Below, piece by piece: positions 47,960 through 59,605 of a stretch of 64,000 nucleotides of DNA. Each line of letters opens with the position of its first letter. Within the stretch, counting starts at the first letter, position 1. Where the stretch lies: the NCBI GenBank assembly GCA_019426215.1, contig CM033402.1:8371246-8435245 (forward strand). Direction: 5' to 3'. The notes beneath the pieces are model-generated. The model was not told where the DNA came from, did not search any database, and saw nothing but the letters and a program-made list of their open reading frames with translations. Source of the DNA: Buddleja alternifolia (Eukaryota; Streptophyta; Magnoliopsida; Lamiales; Scrophulariaceae). The translations under genes were made by a program, and so were the position numbers.

Positions 47960-48856
47960 TTTGATTCTGAATTAATTAAATTAAACAACTTTATCATCAG
48001 TTGATAGTTGAATTAATTAAATAATTTTCATTTTCATTTATTTCCCATTATTCTAGAAAAAATTCGGTAGAGTAACAACGCAAAAATTTCTACCAAGTTC
48101 TCGACTTAATCTTCTTCCAAACTTGCAACCAACAAAATTCGTATCTTTCAACCACAACAAACGCGATATTCTAATCTTTCACCCACAACAAATCCAAAAG
48201 GTCGATCTTACTATACAAAAATATTGATCACCAATTGGATCACATAAAACATCATATTTCAATCAACTACAAATATTGATCACCAGTTGGATCACATAAA
48301 TCACATAAAACTAAAAATAAAGCATCATTTTATAAATATATATTGATCACCAGTTGGATCACATAAAGCATCATATTTCCAACAAGTACAAATATTGATC
48401 ACTAGTAGGATCACATAAATCACATAAAACTACATATTTTCAGCAACTATGTATAAATATAGATCACCAGTTGGATCAATGTACCCAAAACCACAAAATA
48501 ACCACAATTTAATCTCAAATCAAACGTAATTAACACCCACATATACACAAATATACACACACTCACACATACACAAATATATATACATACACCCACACAT
48601 ACACAAATATATATACATACACCCACATATACACAAATATACATACACCCACACATACACAAATATATATACATACACCCACATATACATAAATATACAT
48701 ACACCCACACATACACAAATATATATACATACATGCACATATACATAAATATACATACACTCACACATACACAAATATATTTACATACACCCACACATAC
48801 ACAAATATATATACATACACCCACATATACACAAATATTTAACTCTATATACACTC

Positions 48857-48889
<33 letters not shown>

Positions 48890-49289
48890 TTATCTAAAAA
48901 AAAGTACCCACTAAATGGTGTTGGTCAGCGGCGGCGGCGGCGGCGGTTGCTATGTATATATTTATATATATAAAGAGTTAAATATATACATATATCTGCA
49001 CATATATATATATATGTAAAGAGAAAGAGAAAGAGAGAGAGAGAGATACCGAAAGAGGGGAGGAGCGGACGGTGGCGGACGACGGCGGATGGGAGAGAGA
49101 GAGAAATAGATCGAGAGAGAGAGAGACCGAGAGAGAGCGCGCGAGAGAGAGAGGTGGTGGTGGTTTACGGTGGTGGTGGTGGTGGTGGGGGTGGTTGTGG
49201 TTGTGGGGGGTGTAATAGTGATAGAGTTGAGAGAGAGAGAGAGAGAGATAGTGTGAGAGAAAGGGGGGGCGGCCGGGTCAAGAAAACCC
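47960..49289 (-). other. CACTA-2 promoter/leader region
   Basis: Upstream of the transposase, with the same organisation as CACTA-1: repeated ATTGATCACCAGTTGGATCA (48200-48480), a minisatellite, an (AT)n tract (48864-48890), then GGCGGC- and GAGAGA-rich sequence (48920-49270). Frames here are compositional. Confidence 0.55.
48535..48840. repeat. CACCCACATATACACAAATA minisatellite
   Basis: About 300 bp of units 26-38 bp long, alternating CACCCACA(C/T)ATACACAAATAT and ATATACATACA. The same unit occurs in the small CACTA derivative (20875-21000), marking common descent. Not CRISPR: units abut without spacers. Confidence 0.9.
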
Positions 49290-49662
49290 GGCCCCCTATG
49301 ACTGCGGTTCGGGTCCGAACCGCTGTCATATGTAATTTTGTGACAGCGGTTCGGTCCGAACCGCTGTCATATGTTATTATGTGACAGTGGTTCTGGGCGA
49401 ACCGCTATCACATGTAATTTTTATTTTTATTTTTTTTGTGATAGCGATTTAGTCAAACCGCAATCATATACGGGTTTATGACAGCGGTTCAACTAAATCG
49501 ATGTCGTATCTATTTTATTTTTATTTTATTTTTTTCTGACATCATATGACAGCGGTTCGAGTCGAACCGCTGTCATAAGTCTGAACCAAGCACCCCCTAT
49601 TGCACCAATTTTTCAAAACCGCTGTAATAGGTACACTATAATAGGGTTTTTTCGTGGTAGTG
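49290..49662. repeat. CACTA-2 right subterminal repeat array
   Basis: GACAGCGGTTC / GAACCGCTGTCA units from 49304. The last about 45 bp instead carry GCTGTAATAGG, the CACTA-1 type motif, next to the terminal repeat. Confidence 0.88.
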
Positions 49663-49665
49663 TTG

Positions 49666-50420
49666 GTGGCAAACTTGGCGTATTAGAACTGGGGTACAAA
49701 GTATACAGCTACTCTTACCCGTACTAGTAACTTGGTTTATATGGAGACAAAAAAATAATGCAAAACTTGAGAATGCCAAGTTTAGTGTGATTCGGGTGAG
49801 GTTACGAGTACAACAATATCTGCGTTTATTACATAAACATGGACTTCTAACTTGTAAAAATGGAGATGATTGTTTGGCTGAACATTTAGGAATTCGAAGG
49901 GGAGATTTGGCAAAGTTGGTGTCTATTCCTAGCCAGTAACAACCTCCATATCGATATTGGGTTAAGTTAAATATTGATGGGGGCATCGAGAGGGAATCCG
50001 GGAGAGGTGGGTTTGGGAGGACTGATTAGAGATTACACGGGTCAAATTATTCTTGCATTTTCAGAATATATAAACGTGGCATCAAATACTTATGTTGAAT
50101 TACACGGCGTATGCAAGGAACGTAAGTTATGCTTCACTTACGATTATAGGAGGGTTTAAATGGAAGTGGATGCTCAAGTGATGATCCACTTGATTAATAG
50201 TTCAAATCCATGATGCTGGATATGGCAAAATTTGATGCAACAGATTAGAAATATGAGATCAAAAATGGAGGTTACACTAACTCATATTTACAGAGAAGAA
50301 AATGATCTAGCGGATGCACCACGGGATCTGGTGTCTCGTACTACAATGGATTTACTTTTTCCTAATTTCAGATTTAGATGGAGTTACTCTTTAGTTTGTG
50401 TAAGGGAGTAAGTACTCCTT
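49666..50420 (+). pseudogene. LINE ORF2 C-terminal RNase H region
   Basis: Continues the LINE after CACTA-2: WRQKNNAKLENAKF, then LNIDGASRGNPGEVGLGGLIRD (49970, RNase H first Asp), YVELHGV, MEVDAQVMIHLI and HIYREENDLADA. A stop at 49937 and shifts near 50125 and 50160 break it. Confidence 0.88.
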
Positions 50421-50550
50421 ATTAACGTGTTTTTTTAGTATAAGGGAGTTAGAACTCCCTTATTTATTGCTTTCATTTTTTGGATGATATAAAGAAGGAA
50501 TGAGGGGCCCAAAATACCCTCCCGATGGAGCGCTTCAACAAAAAAAATAA

Positions 50551-51463
50551 CAATATGCATAAATTATTGGAACATGAAGAGAAAGGAAGTGGGGTTGGGG
50601 TTGGGGGAAAGAAATGACATATCGTTGGTCATGATAATAGAGAGTTAGGTGATTACTGAAACAACTTAAGCATCATTGATAATGAAGGAAAAACCTCAAA
50701 CAAAAAATTAACTAACATGTTGTAGGGGAGAAACCTGAAAAATAAACACACTCAAAATAAATTTTATGAGAACATCTCCAAGTTTATATAGCGACCATAT
50801 TTATTATTGTGAAAAAATTGAAAAAAATTGCAGATACAAACAAACCTCATGGATGTATGCTGGAATGTTGTACCCATGGATTAGGTGCAGATTGACTGAT
50901 AAGAAGGATAGAGGGTGTATGATGAATGAATGTGGTGTAGAAAATTAAGAGAATAATTAAGGGCTTTGATGCATGGTGGATTTTGCAATGGAGAAAATGT
51001 TGGATGAAATGAAATTTTAGCTTTGTTTAAGCCTATCTTACTTTCTTTGCATGATTCCGAAACTTTTTATTAGATAATCATAATCCTATTATTTAGCATT
51101 CTCTGTTGGCTTGCCTAACGATGAATGACCTATGTTACATTTTTTTGGGAAATAAGTTACCCTTAATGGAAAATTCTATTAGTGAAGCAATTAATGATAA
51201 TTGGTCTTTATGAACCGTTCAAAATTTGAAATTTGAATCTCTTGTGTAACCATGGCAAGAATCATTAACCAATCAGATTTTTTTTATATAATAAAAATAA
51301 TTCAAAATTCCAGAAAATTAGAAGTTGAGTTCAATTGCTCAAATTGGAGTCAAACACCCCTTTCAAATATATAATAGTATAGATATGATTTGGGTAACCG
51401 TGTATGAGCCGTGTCGTCTCCTCATTTTTTAAGAATTGATGCGTTCCAGGTCCGTGTCGTGTC
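50551..51463. other. Intergenic, no gene recognised
   Basis: AT-rich. A GTCGTGTCGTGTCCGTG tract lies at 51451-51468. Nothing else identified. Confidence 0.5.
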
Positions 51464-51846
51464 GTGTCCGTGCATCATAAAAAATCTTATTTCAAACCTA
51501 AACACGAAATATCCACATCTAGTCTGCTGGAACTTCTGCACCTTCACCTCCTTGGTCCCATGAAAACCTCCATCATATGGCCAGTACAAAATACGCCTTT
51601 GTTATTGTGGATGACTATACTCGATTTACAGGGTTGCTTTTTTGTCTTATAAAAATGAAGCCTTGGAATCTTTTATACATCTCACAAGGCGCTTACAAAA
51701 TGAAAAAAGTATGTCTATTAAAAACATCAACATCTGAAGCGATCCTCGAAGTGAGTTCGATGAAAGTAACTTTTCCTCTTTTTTCGAAGAAAATGACTAT
51801 ATTTATAACTTCTCCTCTCTCAACCCTCCGCCCCCCAACAAAACTG
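51464..51846 (+). pseudogene. Ty1/copia integrase fragment
   Basis: Two frames read LLELLHLHLLGPM and KYAFVIVDDYTRFTGLLF, the start of the copia integrase core (rve), followed by a broken continuation to about 51846. The orientation is opposite to the copia end at 37.3 kb, so it is a separate element. Confidence 0.8.
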
Positions 51847-52033
51847 TAATTTTAATGTCAAATAAATGGTAATTTTGCAAGATTTTTAAATAATTAAGAT
51901 GATTTTATAATCGCATAAAACACTACAACCAAGAAGGCCTTATTCTATTCAAGGATTTTTGCAATTTTGCCCAACTTTATATTTGAAGGAGAATCAATAC
52001 ATGTACTAATTGTTTTTCTCTTCAATACACGTG

Positions 52034-52480
52034 TGATATGGGTAAAAGCCCACTTTGACAAAACTTACCCCCCAAAGTTCGCTTTGTTCCCCAAAAAGGC
52101 CAAGATCCGTGCGTTTTAGTTCGGGTTCTAGATGACCGACCAGTTCGACCCGGAACCTCAGCCACAGATTGATAAGACGTGGATCTTAGAGATCATGACA
52201 CTTATCTTATCCCAATCCGTACAGAGTGGTCTATCCTATAAATACCCCACTCCATTTATCACTTTGGGAAGTAAGTCTTTCATTACTCCACATTTACTAT
52301 AGCGACCTCGATCCTTTAGTCTATAATGACTTGATCGTCAGAGGGTCTACGCTGGGGTCAACCCCAGCTTGACCTTAATGAGGGTCCTTTGATTTCAGGT
52401 AGTTCCATTTAAGGAGCTTCGCGATCGTGTTCAAGCCGAGCTTCATTGAGGAGGGTCGAGTTCATTTTAGACCTAAATCA
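52034..52480 (+). repeat. Tat-like gypsy LTR, copy A
   Basis: Begins TGATATGGGTAAAA and ends GACCTAAATCA, 447 bp. Closely matches copy B (52840-53296). Contains CCTATAAATACCCCACTCC, an LTR TATA region. Confidence 0.88.
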
Positions 52481-52839
52481 ATTACATGCAGAGTCGATCC
52501 TACATCTGAAAAAGAATAAGATGACATTACGAGTTTAGACAAAATGAAAGGGTTCGAGCTAAAAATATATTACAAATATCTATGATCACTATTGTCGACC
52601 CTCAATACGTAATCAAGCCTCGCCGTCTTCACCGGCATCCTTGCACTCCTTTTTTCTTCATCACCTTAGATTGGCTCGGCAATCGTGTAAGGAATCAATT
52701 GTCTAAAATCAACGGCCAACATGCTTTCTAGAAATCACAAAGGAACAACTATGATCAAAAGACCTTTCTTTCTACTTCATCAGTCATGATTGCACCTCGT
52801 GATTGTGCCTCACATTATCTAAGGAAATGGGGGGATTAA
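52481..52839 (+). other. Internal remnant with polypurine tract between LTRs A and B
   Basis: Only 359 bp separate the LTRs. It ends AAGGAAATGGGGGGATTAA, a polypurine tract placed directly before LTR B. So B also served as a 3' LTR and A-remnant-B is a heavily deleted element. No PBS follows copy A. Confidence 0.7.
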
Positions 52840-53296
52840 TGATATGGGTAAAAACCCACTTTGACAAAATTACTCCCCAAAGTTAGCTTTATTCCTCAAC
52901 AGACCAAGATCCGCGCATTTTATTTCGGGTTCGGGATGACCCGACCCGTCTGACCCTACAGACCCGGAACCTCAGCCACAGATTAGTAAGACGTGGATCT
53001 TAGAGATCATGACACATATCTTATCTTTAAACGTACAGGGTGGTCTATCCTATAAATACCCCACTCCATTTTTATCACTTTGGGAAGTAAGTCTTTCATT
53101 ACTCCACATTTACTATTGCGACCTCGATCCTTTGGTCTATACTGACTTGATTGTCGGAGGGTCTACGCTGGGGTCAACCCCAACTTGACCTTAACGAGGG
53201 TGCTTTGCTTTCAGGTAGTTCTAGTTTAGGAGCTTCGCGATCGTGTTCGTGCCGACCTTCACTGAGGAGGGTTGAGTTCATTTTAAACCCAAATCA
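52840..53296 (+). repeat. Tat-like gypsy LTR, copy B
   Basis: TGATATGGGTAAAA...CCCAAATCA, 457 bp. Followed at 53300 by a primer-binding-site-like sequence, and so acts as the 5' LTR of the gag-pol remnant to the right. Confidence 0.88.
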
Positions 53297-53299
53297 GTT

Positions 53300-53317
53300 A
53301 GCGCCGTCTGTGGGAAC
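53300..53317 (+). other. Primer-binding site of the Tat-like element
   Basis: AGCGCCGTCTGTGGGAAC follows LTR B by three bases. It matches the GGCGCCGTCTGTGGGAA form common at this place in plant Tat-lineage elements. Which tRNA primes it was not determined. Confidence 0.65.
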
Positions 53318-53329
53318 ATTACCAGAGAT

Positions 53330-55153
53330 CAAGGAAATTTCAAGGATCGGTGGAGATTGCAATCAAGAAGGATAATAGAGCCCATTTTGAAGGTTCAACA
53401 TCTCAATCCCGCAACCTGCAACCGAGCCTCCAGTAATGCTTGAAGCTCCAACTATTGAGCCAATAGTGTGTATGGTGGAAATAGAGATCAACCGGAGAAT
53501 GCAAGAGTGCGTAGGCAAAAATATTGAAGGATCACATTCAAAGAGCACCGACTACACCGAACGTTTCAGTTCATCCTCAACCTCTTACCCAGCATGGCTT
53601 ATTTTTGAAAAGAATTGCAAAGAGGGTCGAGATCTTTGAGACCCTAGATAAGTGTCGGGTGTAAGTATGTGATTCTAATGAGTGCAAAGTTAAGCTCCTC
53701 AAAGTTCGAATCTGAAAAAGATTGACCTGCAAAAGAAATGGAAAGGTGTGAGATCTAAGGCAGATCTCAAGATGTATGAAAAAGTGAATGATGTGCCTCA
53801 GAAGATTGAGTTTGCATTGAAGAAGAGTCCGCTTATATAATTCATGAGAAAGGTTGTCTCTATCTTCTGTGAGGAGATCTTAACAGAGGCGGTGGCCCAA
53901 ATCTTAGGCTAGACGGGGATGGCGATCCTAGAGAGCATTTAGTCTCAATCGAAGGTTCAACAACGAAGCTCTAGAGATGCCAGACATCTCGATGGATATG
54001 TTGATCCAGGAACTCCTACATGGCCTGAAAAATGGACCATTGGCATCAGCATTAGTTATCCAAATTGATGATAATGGTAGAGCGATAAATCCCTAAAAGA
54101 CAAGGAGCGAAAGAGTTGGAAATCAAAAGAAAAAGATCACCATGATCAAGAGCAAGGATTGAGGTCTGAAAAAGATCATGAACGACCCATCGAAGGCTCC
54201 AAAGGTATGAGAAGTATACCACTTTAAATTTGACTATCGAGCATCAAGATATGCTCCACTGGCCTAGAAAAATGGGGTTAATGCTAAATAAAATGAATTC
54301 CTAGAAGTACTGCAATTTTAGCATGGATAAGGATCATGATACCGAAGAAAGTTCACGGTTGAAAGACGAGATAGAAAGGCTAATAAAGCAAGGTTACCTG
54401 AGGGAATTCATTAATAGAACCCTCGAAGATCAACAACACGAAGAGCCTCAATCATGTAAAAGAGGCCAATCCAGGGAATGAGGAAGGCAAATAAATGATC
54501 ATGCAAGAAATGATCAACACCACAAACATCAACCTCGACATGGACGCAGAGCAATAGGCACAAATAGATCAAGCAAGATGATTCTGAACCTAAAAAAAAA
54601 TTCTAGGTTCGAGGTAATAAATATGATAGCAGGGAGACCATCAAATGATTCAGTAAATGCTAGAACGCATATAAGGAAGTTAAGGTCATATAGGCCAATG
54701 TTTAAAAATAAATCGATCCTAACAGTTAATGCCACAAAGGAGGATCAATTTCTGTGATGGCGATTTGGGTGTTTTGGTAGGATCTCAGGATGATCCCGTG
54801 ATGATCACAATGGATGTGGCCAACTTCTCTATTCAAAGGGTCAGCACCGCATTGATGGGTTTCAGAGGGTCAAAGATTGAGAACGATCGAATTCCCCACA
54901 TCACTTGGGGTAGTGCCAAAAGGTGCCAAAAGGAAAAAGGGTGATGGTGAAGTACCTCGTGGTCAATGCACCCTTCGCGTACAACGCTATTCTAGGAAGG
55001 CTAGGCTTAAACCAAGTTGGTGCGATTAATTCCACTCCGCATCTAAAAATGAAATTTAAAACAAAAGCGGTAATAGAAGAGGTCCGATGTGACCGAAAGA
55101 TGGTGAGAGAGTGTTATACTACTTTCCCAAAAAAGAGAAAAGATAACACGTGA
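53330..55153 (+). pseudogene. Tat-like gag tail and protease fragment
   Basis: A DKDHDTEESSRLKDEIERLI segment (54319-54390) is the end of Tat-type gag. Next come FCDGDLGVLVGSQDDPVMITM (54748) and VKYLVVNAPFAYNAILGR (54948), HLKMKF and GEVRGD-like RECYTT (55105), from the protease. The segment that should carry the catalytic D(S/N)GSS between these blocks is absent. Frames change near 54900, and many stops precede it. Confidence 0.8.
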
Positions 55154-55325
55154 ACTCGAGCCAGATCACAGCCAGGATTAGCAGAGCAATATAATGCTCT
55201 TAATGAGCTAGAAGCTCCCACCAAAAGAAAGAGAAAAGGTAAGAATGAAGCTGTCAGAGCTCCCAGAGAATCCAAAAAAGATTCAAGCGATGCTTGATGC
55301 GGAACCACCATGATCTATAAGAAAT

Positions 55326-56610
55326 GTGCAAAGACTCACTGACGGGAAGGCCAACCTTGAAGGTTTGCATTTCTTTAAAATGGTCAATAACATTAAAACA
55401 TTCTATGGTCAGAAGAAAGTACAAAAAAAAACTTTCCAAGAGCTTAAAGGTTATCTTACTTCGCTACCAAGGCTCAAGAGGTTGATCTTGAATGAACCTT
55501 TAATTCTACACTTAGCAATTTTTTAGGGTGCTATCAATGTTGTACTAACTCGGGAGATCGGGACCGGCCATAGGCCGATCTATTGCACAAGCAAGATTCT
55601 ACAAAAACCAGAGAATATTTATTATGAAATGGACAAACGGGCATTAGCTATGATTACAGTTGTGCGAGAACTCCGACCTAACTTCCAATCATGCCGAATT
55701 ATAATGCTCGTAACACCACCACTACATCCGGTTCTAGCCAAGCCATGAATTTTAGATAAATTTTCAAACTGAGTGGTCGAACTACGGGAGTTTGATGAAT
55801 ATCACAGTCGTTGCTCATCAAAATCACGTCATTGCTAACTTTGTGATCAAGGTCATATCGATTCAAGAAGAGCAAAAAATGACAAAAGCATGGATGCTTC
55901 ATGTAAATGGTTCATCAACGAGCCAAAGAGAAGGGATAGGAATTTAGCTCTAGGATCTATAAGGGTCATTTTTGAAGTATGCAATCAAACTCGAGTTTGG
56001 AATATCCAATAATAAGGCAATATGTGAAGCACTGATTACATGACTCATGATGACATTTGCAACTAAGTGGAAAGAGTGTCGACATATATACTGACCCTCA
56101 GCTCATTGCAAACTAGGTTGATGGTTTTTGTGAACTGAAGGAGAGACGGATGACGATATACTGAACAAGGTACAACATCTCATTTCTCAATTGGAAAAAG
56201 CAAAAAATTCATTAAATTCATAGGTAGTGAAAGCAAGCAAGTTACATTGATGGTCTCTAAAGACTCGGAAATCGGATCTAAAAAGGATCAACCTGAAGTG
56301 GTAATAATAGAGGTTGAACCAAGCTGGATAGATGATTTAAAGAAATATTTGGATAGAACTCTACACGAGGATTGTCACAGCAAAAAGGATCATACATCAA
56401 GCAACTCTTCACCATTATGGAGAGCGAACTCTATAAAAGGTACAAACGAACGTAAACCATCAACCGAAAACACTTATGGAAATGATCACTGTCATTTACC
56501 TGCAATACCTTTTTCGAAAAGAAAAAAAAAAAGCTCGACCCATGAGGTTGATAATGAGCTTCATCCTCTAAGTTCGACCCAAGAAGCAAAGAAATCTGTT
56601 TCTAAATGAG
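55326..56610 (+). pseudogene. Tat-like RT connection, RNase H and linker
   Basis: TFQELKGYLTSLPRLKRL, then RPIYCTSKILQ..ENIYYEMDKRALAMI (RT-linked RNase H, 55570-55660), a second RNase H-like piece MLHVNGSSTSQREGIG (55888) and ISNNKA.CEAL, then PSWIDDLKKYLDRTLHED (56319). The order is that of Tat/Ogre elements with a second RNase H. Stops and shifts throughout. Confidence 0.8.
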
Positions 56611-56734
56611 AGGCAACAAAATTTTAATGAAGAACTGCAACCAAAATCTCGATCCATGAAGCAAAAGCAAGTGAGACCCTGTGAAATAAGGATTCAACTC
56701 AAGATCAGCACTTACGAATCCGAAATTAATCAAT

Positions 56735-58380
56735 TGTAACACCCTTACACGAAACACATTGATACTAATGGCACACATATATATATATTACTCATTCGAC
56801 CATCATATACAAGTAGAAGCATCCACTTCACGAGTTGCACAACCCTCACACATGGACATATAAAAAAAATCAATACACACATCTAGAAATTATACTTTAC
56901 AAGAGACCAAAAAAAAGCCCTATATGATATGTAAATGATGAGCTGAGGGAGAAGGACTTGAAAATCAACCAACCGACCTTTGATCCATGCTTCAACCTTA
57001 TGCACACAACTTCACGGATTGACTCTATCTACAGCTACAAAGGAAAACATTGCGTTTGGTGAGTCGCAAGCTCAGAAAGTATAATCAAGTAACGAGATAT
57101 TTAACATCAAAGATCAGCAACCAATCAATTATTTGAAGTCACATAAGAGCAACGTTCATATGGTTCAGAAACACATGATGCACGTGCTTAGTCATTTTCT
57201 TTTACTGTTAATGGCCCGCTATAACCAAGAGTAGATCGTGATCACGAAAATGGCCATGGCACTATGTAATTCATATAACACATGGGAGTTCAGTGAACTC
57301 GGGTGGCTGTACGGTACTTTGTGGTCCAGTTATACTGAAAATTCTTTTAACACATGGCTCAGGGTTATTAGCAGCCATAATAGAACCTTTTATCTCGGAT
57401 GAATGCATGTTCATATCATGTATCTCATTTTCATCATCAAATCATCAACAACATTTTCACCATGTTAAAGTTCATGTAGTTCACATATATTACACAATGA
57501 ATTATATTCACCACATTTGTTTCGATCACCCAATCATCATATAACCACGTTCACAACACCATAAGTTTCACAATCAACACAAGTAGACCAATAAAGGATT
57601 CATTTACAAATATCAATCAAAGGAATGAATTATCCAATCACCCAATTATACTCACAAATAGTGGCTCGTCAATATGTCTTTGTCTAGTCGGCGTTTTTTG
57701 CTCCTCTATTGGAATCTCGACCTATTAAACACATCAAAATGCATAAATACCCTTGATATAATACATTGAATAACATGACATAATATGTTCATAATTAATG
57801 TCCGATTTGATTAACAAAACAGGGCTGTCCCAACAGATTTTTTTCAGAACCGACACCCTACATTCAACTAATTTTCTAAAATCCCCTGTTTACTGAAAAT
57901 TTCTGAAATTTGGGTGATGTATCTATAATATCTGTATATATTTACTTTAAAATTTGTAGATTGAACAAAAATTTCCAGGTTACCTAAATAACCTCAAAAC
58001 AGCAGAAATTGTCAATCCCGCCGAACAGACTGACGGTTTTACTCAATGATTATTAGAAAGTTTGGATGCACAGAAACTGCCAGACAGATTCGTTTTTGAA
58101 GGAGATGAAGGGACCTTGAAGTGTTTATCTCTCTAATTTTCTCTAGAAGTCTTCTTGATCGACTTAGACATAAAAATAAGGTTAATTTGCACTTTGGTCC
58201 CTAAAAATTGGAATAATTGGTGTTGCTACTTTCTTTGGGCAAAGGAAAACATTTGGTGGCTTAAAATTCTAAGCATGATGTGGCAAATAGCAAAACTATT
58301 ATGATTGAGCATGAATAAACTATCCAAATGCATGCATTTATGCTAATGTATGATTTAATGAAAAGTGAGGTTTTGGGTCA
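56735..58380 (-). repeat. 3' LTR of the Tekay-like element
   Basis: 1646 bp, minus-strand start TGACCCAAAACC at 58380 and end GGGTGTTACA at 56735. The first 920 bp (plus-strand left) align with the right LTR, with scattered substitutions. Confidence 0.88.
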
Positions 58381-58381
58381 T

Positions 58382-58404
58382 GAGAATCCTCTCCCCCTTT
58401 TTTA
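58382..58404 (-). other. Polypurine tract of the Tekay-like element
   Basis: Minus-strand AAAAAAGGGGGAGAGGATTC lies just before the 3' LTR. It is the expected plus-strand primer site. Confidence 0.8.
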
Positions 58405-59605
58405 AAAAAAAATTTCGTCCTCGAAATTTGTACCTGTATCGCTAAATAATCACGGATATTGTTCTCTCATGTGTTGTTCTGTCTCCCAAGTTGCTTCTTG
58501 TCTCGAATGATTCTTCCATAACACTTTCACCAATGGAATTGTTCTATTTCAAAGCTGCTTGTCTTTGTGGCCTATAATTTCCATCAGTTCTTCAACATAA
58601 CTTAAATTATCAGAAATCTCAATTGGATCATCTCGAAGAATGTAAGAAGGATCGGATCTGTACCCGCGAAGCATGCTAACGTGGAATACATTATGAATGC
58701 GACATCTCTGGTGGCAATGCTAGACGGTAAGCTAATGGACCAACTCTTTCAAGTATCTCGTAAGGGCCAATATAACGAGGAGATAGTTTACCTTTCCTGC
58801 TAAATCTGAGAATACCTTGCCAAGGAGAAACACGTAAGAACACTTTTTCACCAACCCCATATTCCATTTCCCGTCTGTGTTGATCAATATAACTCTTTTG
58901 TCTATCTTGGGCTGCTTTTAGTCGATTTTTGACAATTTTCACTTTTTCAATGGTATCTTGAATCAAACCTGGTCCTTCTAACAATCGCATTCCTTTTTCA
59001 TCCCAACATACCGGACTCCTACATTTCCTACCATATAATGCTTCATAAGGAGCCATGTCAATGCTGCTATGATATTGATTGTTATATGCAAATTCCATCA
59101 ATGCCATATGAACATCCCAAGAGCCATTAAATTCAAGAACACATGCCCTAAGCATATCCTCTAAAGTCTGAATAGTTCTCTCTGATTGTCCATCCGTTTG
59201 TGGGTGAAATGCAGTACTAAAATGTAGTTTAGTACCCAATGCTTGTTGTAAGCTACCCCAAAATCTCGATGTAAAACGAGGATCACGTTCCGAAACAATA
59301 GATAAAGGTACACCATGTAATCTCACAGTTTCATCCACATATTTTTTTGCAAGATGTTCCAGAGTAGAACCCCATCTGAATGGTAAAAAGTGAGCCAATT
59401 TTGTAAGCCGATCAATAATAACCCAAATGGCATCATTCTTTCTCCGTGTCATTGGTAGACCATAAAGAAAATCCATAGTAATACGCTCCCACTTCCAAAC
59501 CGGAATAGGTAATGGATGTAATTTACCCACGGGTACCTGACGTTCTGCTTTCACTTGCTGGCATGTCAAGCATTTAGAAACATACTCTGCTACATCTTTC
59601 TTCAT
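58405..59605 (-). pseudogene. Tekay-like integrase and chromodomain, broken
   Basis: 59605-58691 reads MKKDVAEYVSKCLTCQQVK (end of the HHCC zinc site), ITMDFLYGLP (first Asp), VSERDPRFTSRFW (second Asp) and HPQTDGQSERTIQ (Glu), then the GPYEIL domain. A two-base deletion near 58695 shifts frame. The chromodomain segment VEELMEIIGHKDKQL...IPLVKVLWKNHSRQEATWE follows (58600-58480) with two further stops. Chromodomains steer insertion toward marked chromatin. Confidence 0.92.

Larger units (their letters stand above)
40312..49662 (-). mobile_element. CACTA-2, second full-length En/Spm-type transposon
   Basis: The ends are CACTACTACAGAAATTACC (40312) and TTTTTTCGTGGTAGTG (to 49662), flanked by TTG on both sides (40309-40311, 49663-49665). 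Length is 9351 bp, nearly that of CACTA-1, with the same gene order and orientation. Subterminal repeats read ATGACAGCGG instead of TTACAGCGG. The transposase is far more decayed than in CACTA-1. It sits inside the LINE. Confidence 0.95.
38096..50550 (+). mobile_element. 5'-truncated L1-type LINE, split by CACTA-2
   Basis: The segments 38096-40311 and 49666-50550 join, once CACTA-2 and one TTG copy are removed, into one LINE ORF2 order: RT, zf-RVT-type C-terminus, RNase H, short 3' region. The 3' end carries an A-rich tail (50540-50550). Endonuclease and ORF1 are absent, as in 5' truncation. No convincing duplication was found around the LINE. Confidence 0.85.
53318..56734 (+). mobile_element. 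Ty3/gypsy Tat-like internal region, deleted and decayed
   Basis: Contains gag tail, protease fragment, RNase H and the linker towards integrase, in that order and all on the plus strand. It runs up to the left LTR of the Tekay-like element at 56735. The RT palm and protease active site are missing by deletion. Integrase is not in the window and may lie beyond the inserted element. Confidence 0.8.

Noticed and set aside
48535..48840. Regular repeats reminiscent of a CRISPR array
   Set aside because: Units are contiguous with no unique spacers, the host is a plant nucleus, and the tract belongs to CACTA-2.
48447..48854. Long Cys/Val/Tyr-rich reading frames (135 aa and two others)
   Set aside because: Translations of the CACCCACATATACACAAATA minisatellite on the minus strand in several frames. 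Periodic composition, not protein.
37343..51846. One copia element spanning the copia LTR at 37.3 kb and the integrase scrap at 51.5 kb
   Set aside because: The two pieces are in opposite orientation and separated by unrelated sequence after the LINE end.
53151..53375. 74-aa frame at LTR B
   Set aside because: Spans LTR, PBS and leader and has no coding logic.
57293..57544. 83-aa frame repeated at 63635-63886
   Set aside because: Lies at equivalent positions of the two LTRs of the Tekay-like element. Repeated because the LTRs are repeats; no domain.
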